NCBI GenBank assembly: GCA_033220425.1
Contig: CM065653.1
Coordinates: 3,534,001 to 3,598,000, forward strand
Reading direction: 5' to 3'
Length of the DNA: 64,000 nucleotides
Origin: Lepraria neglecta
Taxonomy: Eukaryota; Ascomycota; Lecanoromycetes; Lecanorales; Stereocaulaceae
Part shown: positions 11,215 through 23,012 of the stretch, one piece after another
Numbering within the stretch: the stretch's first letter is position 1
Layout: each line of letters begins with the position of its first letter
Translations under genes and position numbers: made by a program
The notes under the pieces: generated by a model
The model's database searches: none
Told to the model about the DNA's origin: nothing
The model's input: only the letters and a program-made list of their open reading frames with translations

Positions 11215-12315
11215 ATGAAGCTCACGATGTACTTCTCCGTTCAAGCACTCACCCTGGCGGCTTTGTCCTTGGACTGCGCATTCGCCCAACCCGCGAGGCA
11301 CGGGCACCAACATGCACATAAGCGTGGTCTGGAAGATGTCCTAGCCAAGAGGCAGGACTGGAGCAACCCAGCCATGTATGCTGGAGTGGACTGGTCGAAA
11401 GTCAACTACGGTGGCGGTTCACCACCTCCGGCGACTTCAACTCCACCTCCCGCCTCGTCCCCTCCTCCAGCTGCGGCTGCGAATCCCGCGCCAGCGCCGG
11501 TCGCTGTACAAGAGAAGGTGGCCGTAGCACGAACGTCGAGCCCAGCACCAGCAAGCGATGCCTCAACCAGTGGAGGAAGCGGTGGAGGCCAACGCGGTCT
11601 CGCCTACAATCCTTCCTCGCCAAACCTCAGCATCTTCGACGGCTACAGCAAGATCACTTGGGGATATAACTGGGATTCCCTTCCAGCCGGTCTACCTTCG
11701 CAATATGAGTATGTGCCAACGCTCTTCAGCAACGCGCAGCTCCATACTGGACAGTGGGCTCAGAACGCGGGCAACGCCATCACTGCAGGAGCCAAGTACT
11801 TCATGTCCTTCAACGAACCCGACCAGCCCTCCCCGCAAGCAGATATGCCCGTCGGCGTCGCCGTTGCTGCGTGGAAGCAGTACATGGAACCCTATGCGAA
11901 CCAAGTGAAGCTCGGTAGCCCAAGCGTCAGCAACGGTGTTGGACAGAATCAAGCCACCGGCCAACCCATGGGCCTTGACTGGCTGACACCCTTCCTCCAA
12001 CAGTGCAGCGGTTGCCCTATCAGCTTCGTCCCTGTTCATTGGTATGGATGTAACGCTCCCTGCGATGTTACAGCCGACATCACCGCCTTCAAGACGCAGA
12101 TGACCCAGGCTATGCAAGCTGCGGGAAGTCTGCCGATCTGGGTGACAGAGTTTGGCACGAACTCTGGAGATCCCACGACATTCATGAGCGAGGTGCTGCC
12201 GTGGCTGGACAGTCAGTCCCAAGTGGAGCGTTACGCGTACTTCATGGTGGAGGATGGAAAGCTGACCAGTGGCAACAGTCTGAGCGCGCTGGGACAACAA
12301 TATGGTAGCTCTTGA
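11215..12315 (+). CDS. Secreted GH128 beta-1,3-glucanase
   Basis: A 366-residue intronless glycoside hydrolase of family 128 (Asl1-type), acting on beta-1,3-glucan in the cell wall or outside the cell. A signal peptide runs to about residue 24 (ALTLAALSLDCAFAQ), followed by basic KEX2-like sites (HKR near 36, AKRQ near 45). A Pro/Ala/Ser-rich linker (about 60-120) leads into the catalytic domain. Visible motifs: WGYNWDS, YVPTLFS, SFNEPDQ (Glu201, likely acid/base), VHWYG and WVTEFG (Glu312, likely nucleophile). It ends near LGQQYGSS with no GPI signal. Likely roles are wall remodelling during growth or lysis. The family call is firm; substrate detail is from family knowledge. Confidence 0.93.
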   Translation: MKLTMYFSVQALTLAALSLDCAFAQPARHGHQHAHKRGLEDVLAKRQDWSNPAMYAGVDWSKVNYGGGSPPPATSTPPPASSPPPAAAANPAPAPVAVQEKVAVARTSSPAPASDASTSGGSGGGQRGLAYNPSSPNLSIFDGYSKITWGYNWDSLPAGLPSQYEYVPTLFSNAQLHTGQWAQNAGNAITAGAKYFMSFNEPDQPSPQADMPVGVAVAAWKQYMEPYANQVKLGSPSVSNGVGQNQATGQPMGLDWLTPFLQQCSGCPISFVPVHWYGCNAPCDVTADITAFKTQMTQAMQAAGSLPIWVTEFGTNSGDPTTFMSEVLPWLDSQSQVERYAYFMVEDGKLTSGNSLSALGQQYGSS

Positions 12316-12449
12316 TCTCTGGGAGATTTATATGACGATATCATGTACGCAACCTCACTTCTCGACATTCTTTACAGGTGGAAGACAATTTTAGACATAT
12401 TTTGATGAGCGTATCATCAGCCGCTCATTTATCTTAGGCAAGCGCCTAC

Positions 12450-13550
12450 TTATGAAGATCTTATGGATCCAATGAAATTCAAATACAAATCAGCCAGCTG
12501 TCCAGGACGTTCTTCTGCTAACTGATGCCCGAACCCTAGCTCTTTGTATTGGACATTCTCCGCAACCCTTTCCATCTGCTTACCAAAATCTTTTCCGATG
12601 AAGTCTTTGCTTCTATCGCCAGCACAGGAAATGTTAATTTCTTCTGGGCAGATTCCCCATTCATTTTCACATTCTCTTCAGTAGCGCGGTAGATGTTAAA
12701 CATGCTACGTAACCCACCCGGCTGTGAGTACTTTGAAACATACTCATCAATAGCGTCATCGGTGATGGAAGTTGGGTCATATGCCTCGTTTTTGATGAAC
12801 ATGAAACAAAATGTTCAGTTATGTCGTAGAAAAATATTCCTTTTCCTTCCCCGTGATCAGCAACTTGGGAACGTCTTGCACGTAGTAGAATGCTACGTGC
12901 CACAGATGCGTTTCAGGTCTGTCTGGTCGGAATTGCGCCCAGTCTTCGAGGCCTAGGCCTGGGAGGAGCATTTCTTGGAAGACCTATCCACTCAATTTGT
13001 CAAACAAGCAATACAATTTGACTCAGGTCTTTGTCATACCAAGGCAATCACGCGCTCTCGATACCTAGCAGCAACTTGATACGCAGCAGCAGCGCCCCAA
13101 TCTTCACCCACAACGAAAGAATTTTCCGTGCCCAAGATGCGTCATCAGTTCAGTGAGATTGTCAGCTAAGGCATCCATATCATATCCGGCATCAGGATGA
13201 GTCGAGTCACCGGTGCCACGCATATCTGGGACTACGCATGTGAAATGTGGCGGAAGTACTTTGCGCCAGTAGTAGGATGTTTTCGGTATCTGGACATCTC
13301 AGTTATTGAATGGGATGGCAGAGTGGGTGAGAGTGCTATACGCCATGCTGTAGGAGTAATGCTGGGCCGGAGCCTTGCGGTGTAGTAGTGCAGGCGGACG
13401 CCGGTGGAGAGGCGTGCTTGGGCGTGCTCGGCCGTGGGTGGCAGGTTTGGAGTCGTGGTCGAGGATGGCTTGGCCCATGTCGTTCTAGTATTGATTGCAG
13501 TGGGTTTTCTTGGATAAAGCGCCGTATGAAGAATCTCGATGTCTGCAAAA
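12450..13550 (-). pseudogene. Epoxide-hydrolase-like alpha/beta hydrolase pseudogene
   Basis: Almost the whole of a fungal epoxide hydrolase/dehalogenase-type enzyme can be followed on the minus strand, but in several frames. In order: GVRLHYYTA, GSGPALLLQHG, VVPDMRGTGDS (about 13185-13240), nucleophile segment VVGEDWGAAAAYQVAARY, a normal-looking intron (GTATGA to GATAG, about 12970-13040), ETHLWHVAFYYVQDV, then IKNEAYDPTSITDDAIDEY, YSQPGGLRSMFN, PVLAI and the histidine-bearing end FGHQLAEERPGQLADLY. Frame changes occur after GVRLHYYTA, just before the nucleophile segment, before IKNEAYD and before the C-terminal histidine region. No in-frame start was found. The triad residues remain readable, so loss looks fairly recent. 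Confidence 0.8.
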
Positions 13551-13805
13551 CAAACAATTCTGGTTTGAATGGCCAAATTTGGGTATTATTTTATTTATAT
13601 TTTATTTTTTGGTCGCAATGAATGTCGTTCTACTACTTCCGCCAGATGAGGAGTATTCATACGCCCCAACAGTCTCGCAAATCACTTCTGTTCTACACGC
13701 ATGACACCAGTCAAAATTGTCACTGACAAGGATGTATCTTAAGTAATTGGTCACCTGTCCGTACCGAATTGGCAGTCTTCTAGGCCATGCCCATAGCTTT
13801 CATGT

Positions 13806-15323
13806 TCAGCATTGAAAGCCATTTGATCTGTCTAGACCCTCACCCAGCACAGCAGCCCGAGCTTCACAAACTTTGCACGGCTTCTCATAGCAGTCGCTGA
13901 ATGCAATGCCAGCAGCTTCGCAGGCCTCTTCCAATTTCTGCGACGTGAAGGGGACCAAACTAGTTGTTTCACTCAGCATCCACAAATGCCTAGTGCAGAT
14001 GCCCTGCAAGTTTGAGCTCACTTGACTCTTCGCCCTCACAAAATCCTAGAAGCCGCTGACAAGAATATCTACCTGCGCCGGGTAAAGATGCCTGGGCATA
14101 TGGCGACTGCGAGTAATTTTAAGCCTCTCAATCGAGGCGGGCACGATACTGCTAAGGTCTATCGGCCAGTGGGACTCCATTGTTGGAGATTTTGTTCGTG
14201 GAGCATGCTGTTCGGACTCTAACCACATCTTTCTGGGAAATAAATGGTAGACGTCGAGCGTGATGTTCTTTAATACCTTGAAACCGCGAAGCATCGTGAG
14301 AGGGTAATGAGTATCACGCCACCCGATGTCAATAGTCTCAAGGGTGTTCGCAGAATTCCGAAGTATTAATTTCAGAGCTTCGCGATTTTGATGGAGACCA
14401 AGATGGAGACCAGGGCTAGAGCCCCAGCTAAACGACTTGAGGTTTCGAGTCGCGCCAAGGAATCCGGTGGCCTCAGCGGGGGGTGAGAACCATAATGCCC
14501 AAATCCAGGTGCATTGCAGTCGAAAAGTACGGTCCAAATTCCCATTCGTACCCATGATCGTCCTCGTTGCCTCCAATCCCAACCTCCAAAGTGTTAAGGG
14601 AAGGGAGGGTCAAAAACGGTGCAAGGCTGCGGACAGATAGCTTAATGGTGTGCATAATATCTCTCCTCTCCAGACAGTGGTTCAAGTAGACTTTGGAAAG
14701 CGACCTGAAGAAATCTGGACGGCCCTGTTTTGGCATCACAGCGATCGTCCTCAACATTTCGCTCAGATTCTCAACAAAGAAGTCGTCATAACCTGCGCAG
14801 TCATGGTTTGTGACCTCCACTGTGTCGAGATCGTTTTCTAAGTATACTAGCAACAACTTCAAGGGGCATCTCCGCCCCGTTCGAGCTGGCCAATGAGGGG
14901 CTCTGTCCCTTTCATTGGGAGCCACTGTAGAGCATCGCGGTAGAGTTGCAAATCCTCGCTAGAATAGAAAGACTGCCAATGTTCCATTCTGCCAGCGATC
15001 ACATCCCGATCCTCCGAATCCTTGCCATCATAGCGCTCCCAGTCCTCGAAGGATCTGCGTTGGTTGTAGATCACCAATCTTTTGATGTACCATGCTAATC
15101 GGGAGTCGAGAAGAATCTCAATCAAGACTGTAGGAACTGTAGGGGAAAAGCGATCGCTGACTTGATGATAGTGATCTTGATGCTCTTTGTGTTTCTTGAG
15201 AAACTTTGTGGAGAGTGCATAGTGGCGTTTGCAAAGGCAGGTGAAATTGATGAGTATCGAAGGATGAAGATGAGAGAAGATGTTGAGGATGATCTCGCTG
15301 GGCACTTGAGATAGTTCTGTCAT
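13806..15323 (-). pseudogene. F-box protein gene, frame-broken
   Basis: It starts with a clear N-terminal F-box (LSQVPSEIILNIFSHLHPS at about residues 4-22, then CKRHYALSTKFL). F-box proteins act as substrate adaptors in SCF ubiquitin ligases. The frame runs from 15323 to 14859, where it stops; the downstream part continues in other frames (LKLLLVYLENDLDTVEV from about 14870, then FLGATRNLKSFSWG near 14420, then a third part from 14039 to 13806 with three cysteines in YEKPCKVCEA and nearby). No splice sites explain the first two switches, so at least two indels are likely. The layout F-box, leucine-rich middle, short C-terminal tail is typical of fungal F-box/LRR-like proteins. A mis-sequenced intact gene is the alternative. 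Confidence 0.7.
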
Positions 15324-17387
15324 GATAAGACACGATTCAGAGTTGGAAGAGTGTGAGATTTCAAATGTTTCCTCTCAATAGATAGAATCCTTAGATTTGA
15401 ACGCTTACCACGAACTATCCTCGATCAAAGACCTCTCCGAATGAGGGTTGGCGTGCCTGATTTCTCCAACCTTCAACAGCGCACCTGCCTCACGAGTACA
15501 GCGTCGGGTATTCAGACCACTAACGGTGACATCAAAAAAGGGCTAGTTTCCAGCTAAAGGCAACATGGATGGTGGCCGTCCTTGAAGGATTCATGGCAAT
15601 CATCACTGTTGCCTGGAGCGCCTCTTTCGCAATTGAAACAAAGCGAAGTCCACACTGAGTCTCCGAATGTGATCTTTCTGGACGCTCAGTTCCGGCAATT
15701 TCTGCTGCGCTAGATTCCTGAATGTTTCCAGGAGTATCATAGGGCAGAATCCACAATCCATGCCAATTTTTGACGTAAAGACCCGAATCATAGCTCGATA
15801 GTAAGGCTAGATCGAATCAGAATTGCATCTTGTTAGATTCTTTCATAGTAAAAACCTGCCAGTGAGGCGATGAACATACTCCTTGGTAGGTTATGATTTT
15901 GGAACAGGCATCTGTCCGGAATATCAGCCTGATACCCTTCGGAAACATGTGCCCCCCTCCAATTACGCCCACATTCTTTGTACTCCAGCTCACTTAGACA
16001 CTCTCGTCACTCTGTCATTGAGAAGAATGTCGCAGTCTGATGATGCCTTTCGCTTGGATAGTCTGTATTTAGGTGTCTGGGCTATGTACGTGTCTTCTCC
16101 ATGATTGTCCCAAGTCAGCTGTGACTTCTGCAGGGCGTTCGTAAGAACCGACAGGACCCTTGATCATAGCTTTGGCATCGGCCTAACCGAGACCCACCCA
16201 GCTCGGCTCATCAGCCCAGAGGATTGGGTACTGACAGTGACACTTGTCTCTCGCGATCATCTTGAGATTGGCCTTCAAAGGGTACTCTACTTTTACTTTT
16301 TACCTTGATAGCTTTCACACAATACACCAGAGGAAACTTTCGGACATCACTGGATACATCTTCATATAATCAGACTATTCATTTATTGCAATCATACAGA
16401 AGCCACAGTCTATCTAATATAAAAGAGCTTTCTCTTCCCTCCCTATTTTAGCTGCCCACCCGCACTGTATTGTGTCACCTCTTTGCTCGATCCATAACCC
16501 CAAATCATAGTCTCCACAAACCGAAAGCTTTTCCCGACACTCTGTCCGGGTCTGCTCGGCCGAGCCAACCCGCAGCATAAGGGTTTCATGTGTGATCTCG
16601 CAGTTGCTATTAATGCGGAAGTAGATCGGAAAGTCGGAAATCGCCATGCCTATGAACATGCAAAACCACATTCGACTGTCTTCCCGAACATACCAGTGGT
16701 CCCTGTTGTCCTGAAAATTAAGGCAGCCCTTTCACTTACTTCGCACCAAATCGTACGAAAGATTTGAACTTGTGGGTCCGAGATCGTGTGGTGCTCAAGC
16801 CGAACGAGGTGAGTGGCTTGAGTGCGAGAGAGTATCAAGAACTAGACATCTCCATGAAAAGTTTGCTGGACTCGTTCGGATCTCAAATACAAATTACTTA
16901 ATCATAACTAAAAACTCACTCCTGTCAGCTATATTGAGCTCATTCTAACTCTAGTAGACATCTTCGGTATCCCAAATCTGGAAGATAATGACGCTCGACT
17001 ACGTTTCATTGGACATTCAAGTTTTTGGAGTCCGGAGTCATGATCGAAGCTGGAACGCCATGGTCTGTATCTTGCTCTGCCATGACGTCCCGAATACTGT
17101 TTTTTTGGTGCGCATGCTCACGAGTACCATGTCGGTAGAATGCTTCATTCTATATTAGGCTCAGTCATAGCGTTGCAGGTGACTTCAATGATCTAAGACA
17201 AGTTTTATTCAACTTCTAGATTATCGCGGGGTTAATCCTCCTCGCTATCATATAAAAATGGCAACTCAGCTGTAAATTTTCATCCCATACGACCTTGCTA
17301 AGGATTTGCCTTTGAGCCATTATCACTACACGACCACCGACAAATTGTCTAAACGGAAATACTCGAACCTCCAACCCAATCGCCAAG
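15324..17387. other. Mostly gene-free; possible small minus-strand gene at 16414-16838
   Basis: The only candidate is on the minus strand, 16838-16414. A GTATGT to TCATAG intron would join TTGTTG to MAISDFPIYFRINSNC in phase, giving roughly 120 residues with several cysteines, but no ATG begins it. The rest of the stretch shows no motif. Confidence 0.35.
17251..17257 (+). promoter_or_regulatory. TATA-box-like element
   Basis: TATAAAAATG lies about 135 bases upstream of the decayed secreted-protein gene, a plausible remnant of its core promoter. Confidence 0.35.
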
Positions 17388-18204
17388 ACGAAGATCGCCT
17401 ACCTCACATTGGGGTTTGCTGCCCTTACAGTCTGTACCAAGGAGCAGAACAAACCCTTTTTTGGCATGGTAAGTGTAAATGGACGTTGTCAATTTCGTCT
17501 GCTCCACAGAACTAAAGCATTCAGTTTGACAACCCTCCACTTACCGCGGGAGTGTTGCCTGATCTTGGAGATGTCGACGGAACTGCCGGCGGAGCCCTTT
17601 TCTACAACGCAGCGAGCTACAGCAATTTCGAGCTTAGTAACCCCACTATCTGGCCACCTTCTTCACCTTATGCGATCTGCAACAGCGCTACTAGTGAGCT
17701 CAAAGAAGGGCAACAGGCTTTTCTACCCATGAACAACACCGTCCTCAGCTTCACCGAGAAATCCACATCATATGCATGCATAGTCGCCACTCGAACTGGG
17801 CCAGCTCAACGTAGCCACCACATGCACTATCCAACTTACTGGCGTTGTTATTGGAAGTGGGAACACGGTCATTCAGGAGCTACCATTCAACCCTGAGCTA
17901 CTTGGCGATGCCTTCAATTATAAGAACTTCGCGCCTTCTTTTACTTCGCTGAGCAGGGTGAATATCGCTGTCGTCAATGCCGTGGCTGGTGCAGGGACTG
18001 TGGTCGTTCCATGCTTTGATAACAATGCATATACTGCCGAGATTCAAACAGTAGCTGTGACAGGAGGAGACAGGTGGACCGGAATCAAGACTATGTGGGG
18101 TCCCAGGAGGTGCTTGGTGAAAGGTAGTCTTTTGGGAAAATGTTCATCAAGGAGCTTTGCGTCGTATTGCTTTTTTACCGCTGGCAATGACAAGCTAACT
18201 TAAT
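17388..18204 (+). pseudogene. Small secreted-protein gene, decayed
   Basis: A hydrophobic leader KIAYLTLGFAALTVC begins at 17391, immediately after an ACG codon where an ATG would be expected. An intron with strong donor GTAAGT follows GMV (from about 17467) and ends ATTCAG near 17520. The second exon encodes FDNPPLTAGVLPDLGDVDG and continues to about 17800, where one frame change is needed to reach NPELLGDAFNYKNF and VVVPCFDNNAYTAEI. It looks like a secreted protein of about 200 residues with paired cysteines; the family is not recognised. A partial second copy of its C-terminal half is at 18918-19020. Loss of the start codon plus a frame change support pseudogene status. Confidence 0.55.
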
Positions 18205-18917
18205 CCCAAAAATGTACTGTTGCAAATTAGCACAAGGATTTGTTGCATGCGCTGTTGTCCAACTTACTTTTGTTCGGTATCGAGATTACAACCACAAATT
18301 AATCCCCTGTGTTGCTACAAAATAAGCCGCCACAATTTTCGTAGTCGCTACAGCACATACGACCAGTGACATCGTACAATTGAGGCTAGATAGTAACATA
18401 GGGCTTCCGGAGCGCTGTGCCGGTTTGAGGGCCCGAGGTGTTCTAAACGGATATCATGGTATTAGCACTATCTCATTTGTCGTTGATGGGATACAGTTCC
18501 AGATCTAGAAGCTCGTGTGGAGGATGCAGTCTTTTGCAGGGAATCACCTACCACGCTTACCAGCCTCAAATTTCCAAAACATTCCCGCAGTTTTATCGTA
18601 GCTTCCATATCGCCGAGAGATTCGTCCGAGGAAAGCGGCGGTCGGCAAGTGGTATCCAGTCAAGGGGTGCACTTGCCGTCTTCGCTGAGCCCCATGACCG
18701 GAACCGCGAGGTCTTCCACCCTCATACCTTCCAGAACTGAGGAGCACAACATGCATTGCGCAAAGTCAGCGAACTTAAGCCCCTTTAATGCGTATCTTGC
18801 TGCTACAATGGCCTAGAATTGCATTGAACACCTTCAATTTGTCTTCATTCCAAATCACAATTTCTCCGCACACTATCCACAGTTCGTCAAGCTCAGGCGC
18901 AGATGGGAGTTAGGAGC

Positions 18918-19020
18918 CTTTAGATTGAACCCCGAACTACAGGGCGATGCTTTCAATTATACAACTTTCACGGCCAATTTGCCTGCACTCAGCCAGTTGA
19001 ATGTCACTATGACCATGCTT
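18918..19020 (+). pseudogene. Partial second copy of the secreted-protein gene
   Basis: The translation LNPELQGDAFNYTTF and ALSQLNVT matches NPELLGDAFNYKNF and SLSRVNIA of the gene just upstream, at the same relative spacing. No convincing N-terminal half or continuation was found around it, so it is a fragment left by an old tandem duplication. Confidence 0.55.
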
Positions 19021-19466
19021 TGTCCAGTCACTTATCAGGTTATAGGTTGCAACTGTATAGTCTGTCACAGTCAGCTCAAATGAGCACTGAATACGTCACT
19101 GTAACATGCAATGGCATGCATTGCTGTGGTTCCTTACACAGTAGAATTGCTCCGCATCTCATTTTCCTCCAATCCCAGTGGGCACAATAATTTTCATCAC
19201 TACTGCACCCGGACATATTGCTATGGTTCGGTGACCTGTCGCAAATATAGCTAATCTGGGTGGGTTGGCTATACTTCTAGAAGTCAGTACAAACAATAAT
19301 CGAAAACGGCATTGTCAATCTCACTTAATCCCACCGGCCTCATCGCTGTTGATACCTATAGCTAACGCCGAACCACAAAGCGCCGTGCCGAGGATGTTGG
19401 GACATGAGAACGAGATGTAGTCGTCACCACGACAGTACATGCCATCAGTCTTCTGTAATTTATTAT

Positions 19467-19615
19467 CAAATTCTGTATGTGATCTTTTCTTCGGCCCACT
19501 TGCTCTTATGCCTGGAAGCATGTTCCTCGATTATACAAACGTCTTGTCATCTACATCAAATTCTGTATATCGTCTGTTCTTCGCCCCACTTGCTCCTTGG
19601 CTAGGAAGCAGGTTC
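19467..19615. repeat. Imperfect tandem duplication, about 86 bases
   Basis: Two adjacent units share ATCAAATTCTGTAT and CCCACTTGCTC plus a common end near GGAAGCA-GTTCC, offset by roughly 86 bases. They lie at the 3-prime end of the minus-strand adhesin-like pseudogene; the distal unit supplies its probable stop. Confidence 0.5.
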
Positions 19616-22600
19616 CAAGCACCTACATCACCATTAGGTGGTTCACTTGGTGCGGCTATAGTCGTCGTAGGCTTTGTTGGCGTTGGCGTTGGCGTTGGCT
19701 TTGTTGTCGTAGCCGCGGCTATTGTGTGTAGGTTGGGTGCAGCCGCGGGTCCTCGGTCTACTGTAGTCGCAGCAGCCTGGGGTGTCTAATACGATATCAT
19801 AGGATAATTAGAACATGCCGAGTATACAAACTCTCGCCAAATAGAAAGTTGATGAATGACGAATGTGAAGTCTAAGTTTGGGGGAGTGGAAAAGACTCCC
19901 CTGAGTATAGAGCTGTGCAGAATCGAGACTCGACGGCATTATTGAGTAGGCGCAATCCCCGACAGGATTCGTCATCGTTGGGTACAGCTTGCCATTTTTC
20001 AGGAACAGACTTGATCAGCGCCTTGGTTGTAAACAGGGTTCTCACTATGAAGACGTTAGTGTACGTGCCAGTAGAGAAGATCTATTAGTGGACAGTATCA
20101 ACTTACACGCCCATACATTAAATCATAGGGCATGGTGGACATGGCAGCACCGGTAGACTTCCGCGGTGAGGTTACCAAAGTTGTCGGAGTAGGGCTAGGC
20201 GATGTAGGGGTCTGCGATCTGGAAGACGTAGATGTGGAGCTGGTTGTTCTGGAAGAGCTCGTGGTCCGAGAAGAGCTTGTTGTTCAAGAAGAGCTCCTTG
20301 GACTGGGACTCGGGGTAGTGGGACTGTTCTTCGGCTGCGGATGATTTTGGCTTCCTCCTCCTCCTTCACTGCCTCCACCGCCAAATATACCATTAAGAGC
20401 TCCACCTAACCCTTTTGCTGCACCACTAAGAGCTCCCCTACCGCGTTTACCGCATTACCAAGATCTCCACCCAAACTCGATCCACCACCCCCACCACTTC
20501 CGCCCCCACCACTTCCGCCCCCACCACCTGAAACCCCATCTCCCGCTTCTCCTCCTTCTTTGACCCTCCATCGCCATTTCCTCCATCACTGCAAGAGGAT
20601 CTGCGGCAAATTTGGGAGGCAGTGATGTGGGATTTTGTGTTTGAGACGTGCCCTCAGTAGACTGTTGCGTGGCTGGTGCTGATGTCGCGCTGTGGATAGA
20701 GGCAGCCGACGAAGCTGTCAACGATGCCGAATTTGAGTTTGATGGGGCTGCAGCACTTGAAGCTGAATTTGTAGACCCTGAATGTGAAGCTGATGAGGCA
20801 GAAGCTGAATCTGTGGAAGCGTCGCTAGATACGGAAGCCGAGGTCTGTAGACTATTTGAGAATGACGAAGCTGTGAGTCTTGGGGCCAAATCATGTGAAG
20901 CCGATGAGTCAATATTTGTGATGGAAGCGCTAGAAGCATCACTCAAGACAGGAGCTGAAGTCTGCAAGCTATTCGAGAGTGATGAAGCCGTATCAGTCGA
21001 ATCTGAAGATGCGGCATATGTGACTGAAGCAGCGGTGGACACATCGTTGGATACAGAAGCCGAAGTCACTAAGCTGTTCGACACTGATAAAGCAGTGTTA
21101 CTCAAAGCTGAAGCCGCAGCTTTTGAAGCAGTAGATTGACCGCTTAATATAGAAGCTGAATTCAGCGTATTTGAGACAGTTGAGGCTGCACCGCTTGGAT
21201 CTAATGGAGAGGAAGCAGAATTTGTGGCGAAAGCTGGATATGCCGCTTGGCGTGGAAGCCGAACCGAGTACAGTGTTGGAGCCCAAAACACCTGAAGCGG
21301 ATATGAATCTTGAGACGATGAGGCATTGGCAATGGATGCAGAATTCAGCGTCCCACTTGAACCTACCTACAGAGATGCAGTATTTGATCCTTGTGACTGG
21401 AAAAACACAGCGTTCAAAGCTGATGATGCTGATTGAACATTAGATGCGCCTGAGAACGGTGCTGACACGGATAATGAAGGAGACGGCTCAACATTTTGAG
21501 CTGATGGATTTGACGCAGAAGGAGACAGTTGGGCATTCGTCCCGGAAGCCACGATGGGTGATCCGCTAATGACGCTAGAAAAGTCAGAAGGACCAGGAGA
21601 GACTATTCCAGTAAAACCTGTTGCTATAGCCCCTGCTGATGTAGCAATCCCGTCCGCAGTAAGTGGAAGGCTTTCGGATTGTGCATTGGTCTGAGGGTTG
21701 GCAGTGTTAGTGCCAACAGTACTTGGAGGGTTCCCACTTGTCGTAAAGGTCTGGGAGACGATCGTGTTCCCTACTGCATCAGTCATCAAACTTTGAAAGG
21801 GCGTGAATGTCTGAGAAATGATCGAATTTCCCCCCGCATCAGTGAAAATGCCTTCAAACGGGAGATTTGTTTGGAAAGCGCCCCCGACACTTACGCTACC
21901 AGTAGAGGAGTCTGTTAAGGCCGTATCAGTCTCCGGACCAATGACGTCCCTAGCTAAATCTGTTTGGGAATTATTAGAGACTGCATCAGTCTGAGCACTA
22001 CCTGCACTTATTACTCCTGCAGCTGGAAGGCTGCCTGATGGGGTAAATGTCTGGGAGACGATTGGGCTTCCTCTTTCATCAGTGACAGAGTTTTCCAAAG
22101 GTGCGTAGGTTTGTAAGCCGACGACGTTCCCTTCAGCGTCAATCACAGAGCTTTAAAATGGTAGCAAGTTCTGAGAATCGAAGGTGTTCCCACTCACCGC
22201 AGTCACAGGGGCTTCGAGCGACGTGAAGGTCTGAAACACAACTATGTTCCCTTTCGACTTAGTGATGGAGTTTTCAAAGGGTGTAAATGTTTGTGAGCCG
22301 ATAATGACTCGTTGTGCATCAGTCACTGAGCTCTCAAATGGAGTAAATGTTTGGGAACCTATCACGTTCCCACCTTCAGCTGTTACATAAATTTCAAAGG
22401 TCAGCGAAGCAGGCGTAAGGATGAATTTAAGGGCTCTCCCAGCGAGGGAAGAATACTGGTAGATGACTAGACATTGGGAGGTACTTGTGCACCAGGTGAT
22501 ATTGTTTCGGGTGGCAGCGGTGCTGGTGTTGTTAGAGGTATGTCGCCAGGTAGGAGAAGACCTGGACTTCCTAGCGCTTCTCCAGATGACGTGCCGATCG

Positions 22601-23012
22601 ACTGTATATAGGATGGCGAATTTCCACTGCCAGGGGCGTGGCCGCTGGGTGGCGAAGATGATGTACTGGAAACCAATGATGCCAGAAACAAAGTGCCGAA
22701 AGGCCATGGTGCGTTGGATTGCAACAGTGGATTTGATGTTGCTGTAGATGTTGGGTTTGAAGAGGAGGACGTCTGCGTAGGCATTTGGGTACATTCTTGC
22801 CAGGACACAGCTGCGGTCCCATTTTGACGATATGCCTCTTGAAGCATGATGTTGGTAGATGCGTCTTGGATGATGATACATGACGGCGGGCTGTTAGTAG
22901 TTGTGGTGGTGGTGCTAAGCTGACTGTTGACCGTAATGGCATTGAAGATGAGTGTGAAGATAACAAGTAAGTAAGTAGTGGAAGCACTGATAGTTTCTGG
23001 TACGCTGCACAT
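19509..23012 (-). pseudogene. Large Ser/Thr-rich secreted repeat protein (adhesin/mucin-like), broken
   Basis: Starts at an ATG (23012) with a signal peptide (TTYLLVIFTLIFNAITVNSQ), then Thr/Ser/Pro-rich sequence. A repeat block at about 22390-21720 has the pattern G-N-x-I-x-S-Q-T-F-T-P-F-E-S-S-V-T-D-A, about 20 residues per unit. A long Ser/Ala-rich tract (21290-20640), a Gly-rich stretch, TSS repeats and an intron-bounded C-terminus (RTLFTTKALIKSVPEKWQA, KPTPTPTPTKPTTT) follow. Three parts of the repeat region share one frame but are split by in-frame stops, TAA at 22155-22153 (where other units have Glu) and TAG at 21369-21367. Frame changes occur near 22460 and 20500. Such proteins coat the hyphal wall. 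Some breaks might be unrecognised introns, but the TAA inside a repeat is hard to explain that way. Confidence 0.6.

Noticed and set aside
10518-11321. 267-codon plus-strand open frame
   Set aside because: It overlaps the GH128 start in another frame, is low-complexity and lies in the pyrimidine-rich leader.
20648-21139. 163-codon acidic plus-strand frame
   Set aside because: Antisense to the Ser/Ala-rich tract of the adhesin-like pseudogene; Glu/Ala content mirrors that repeat.
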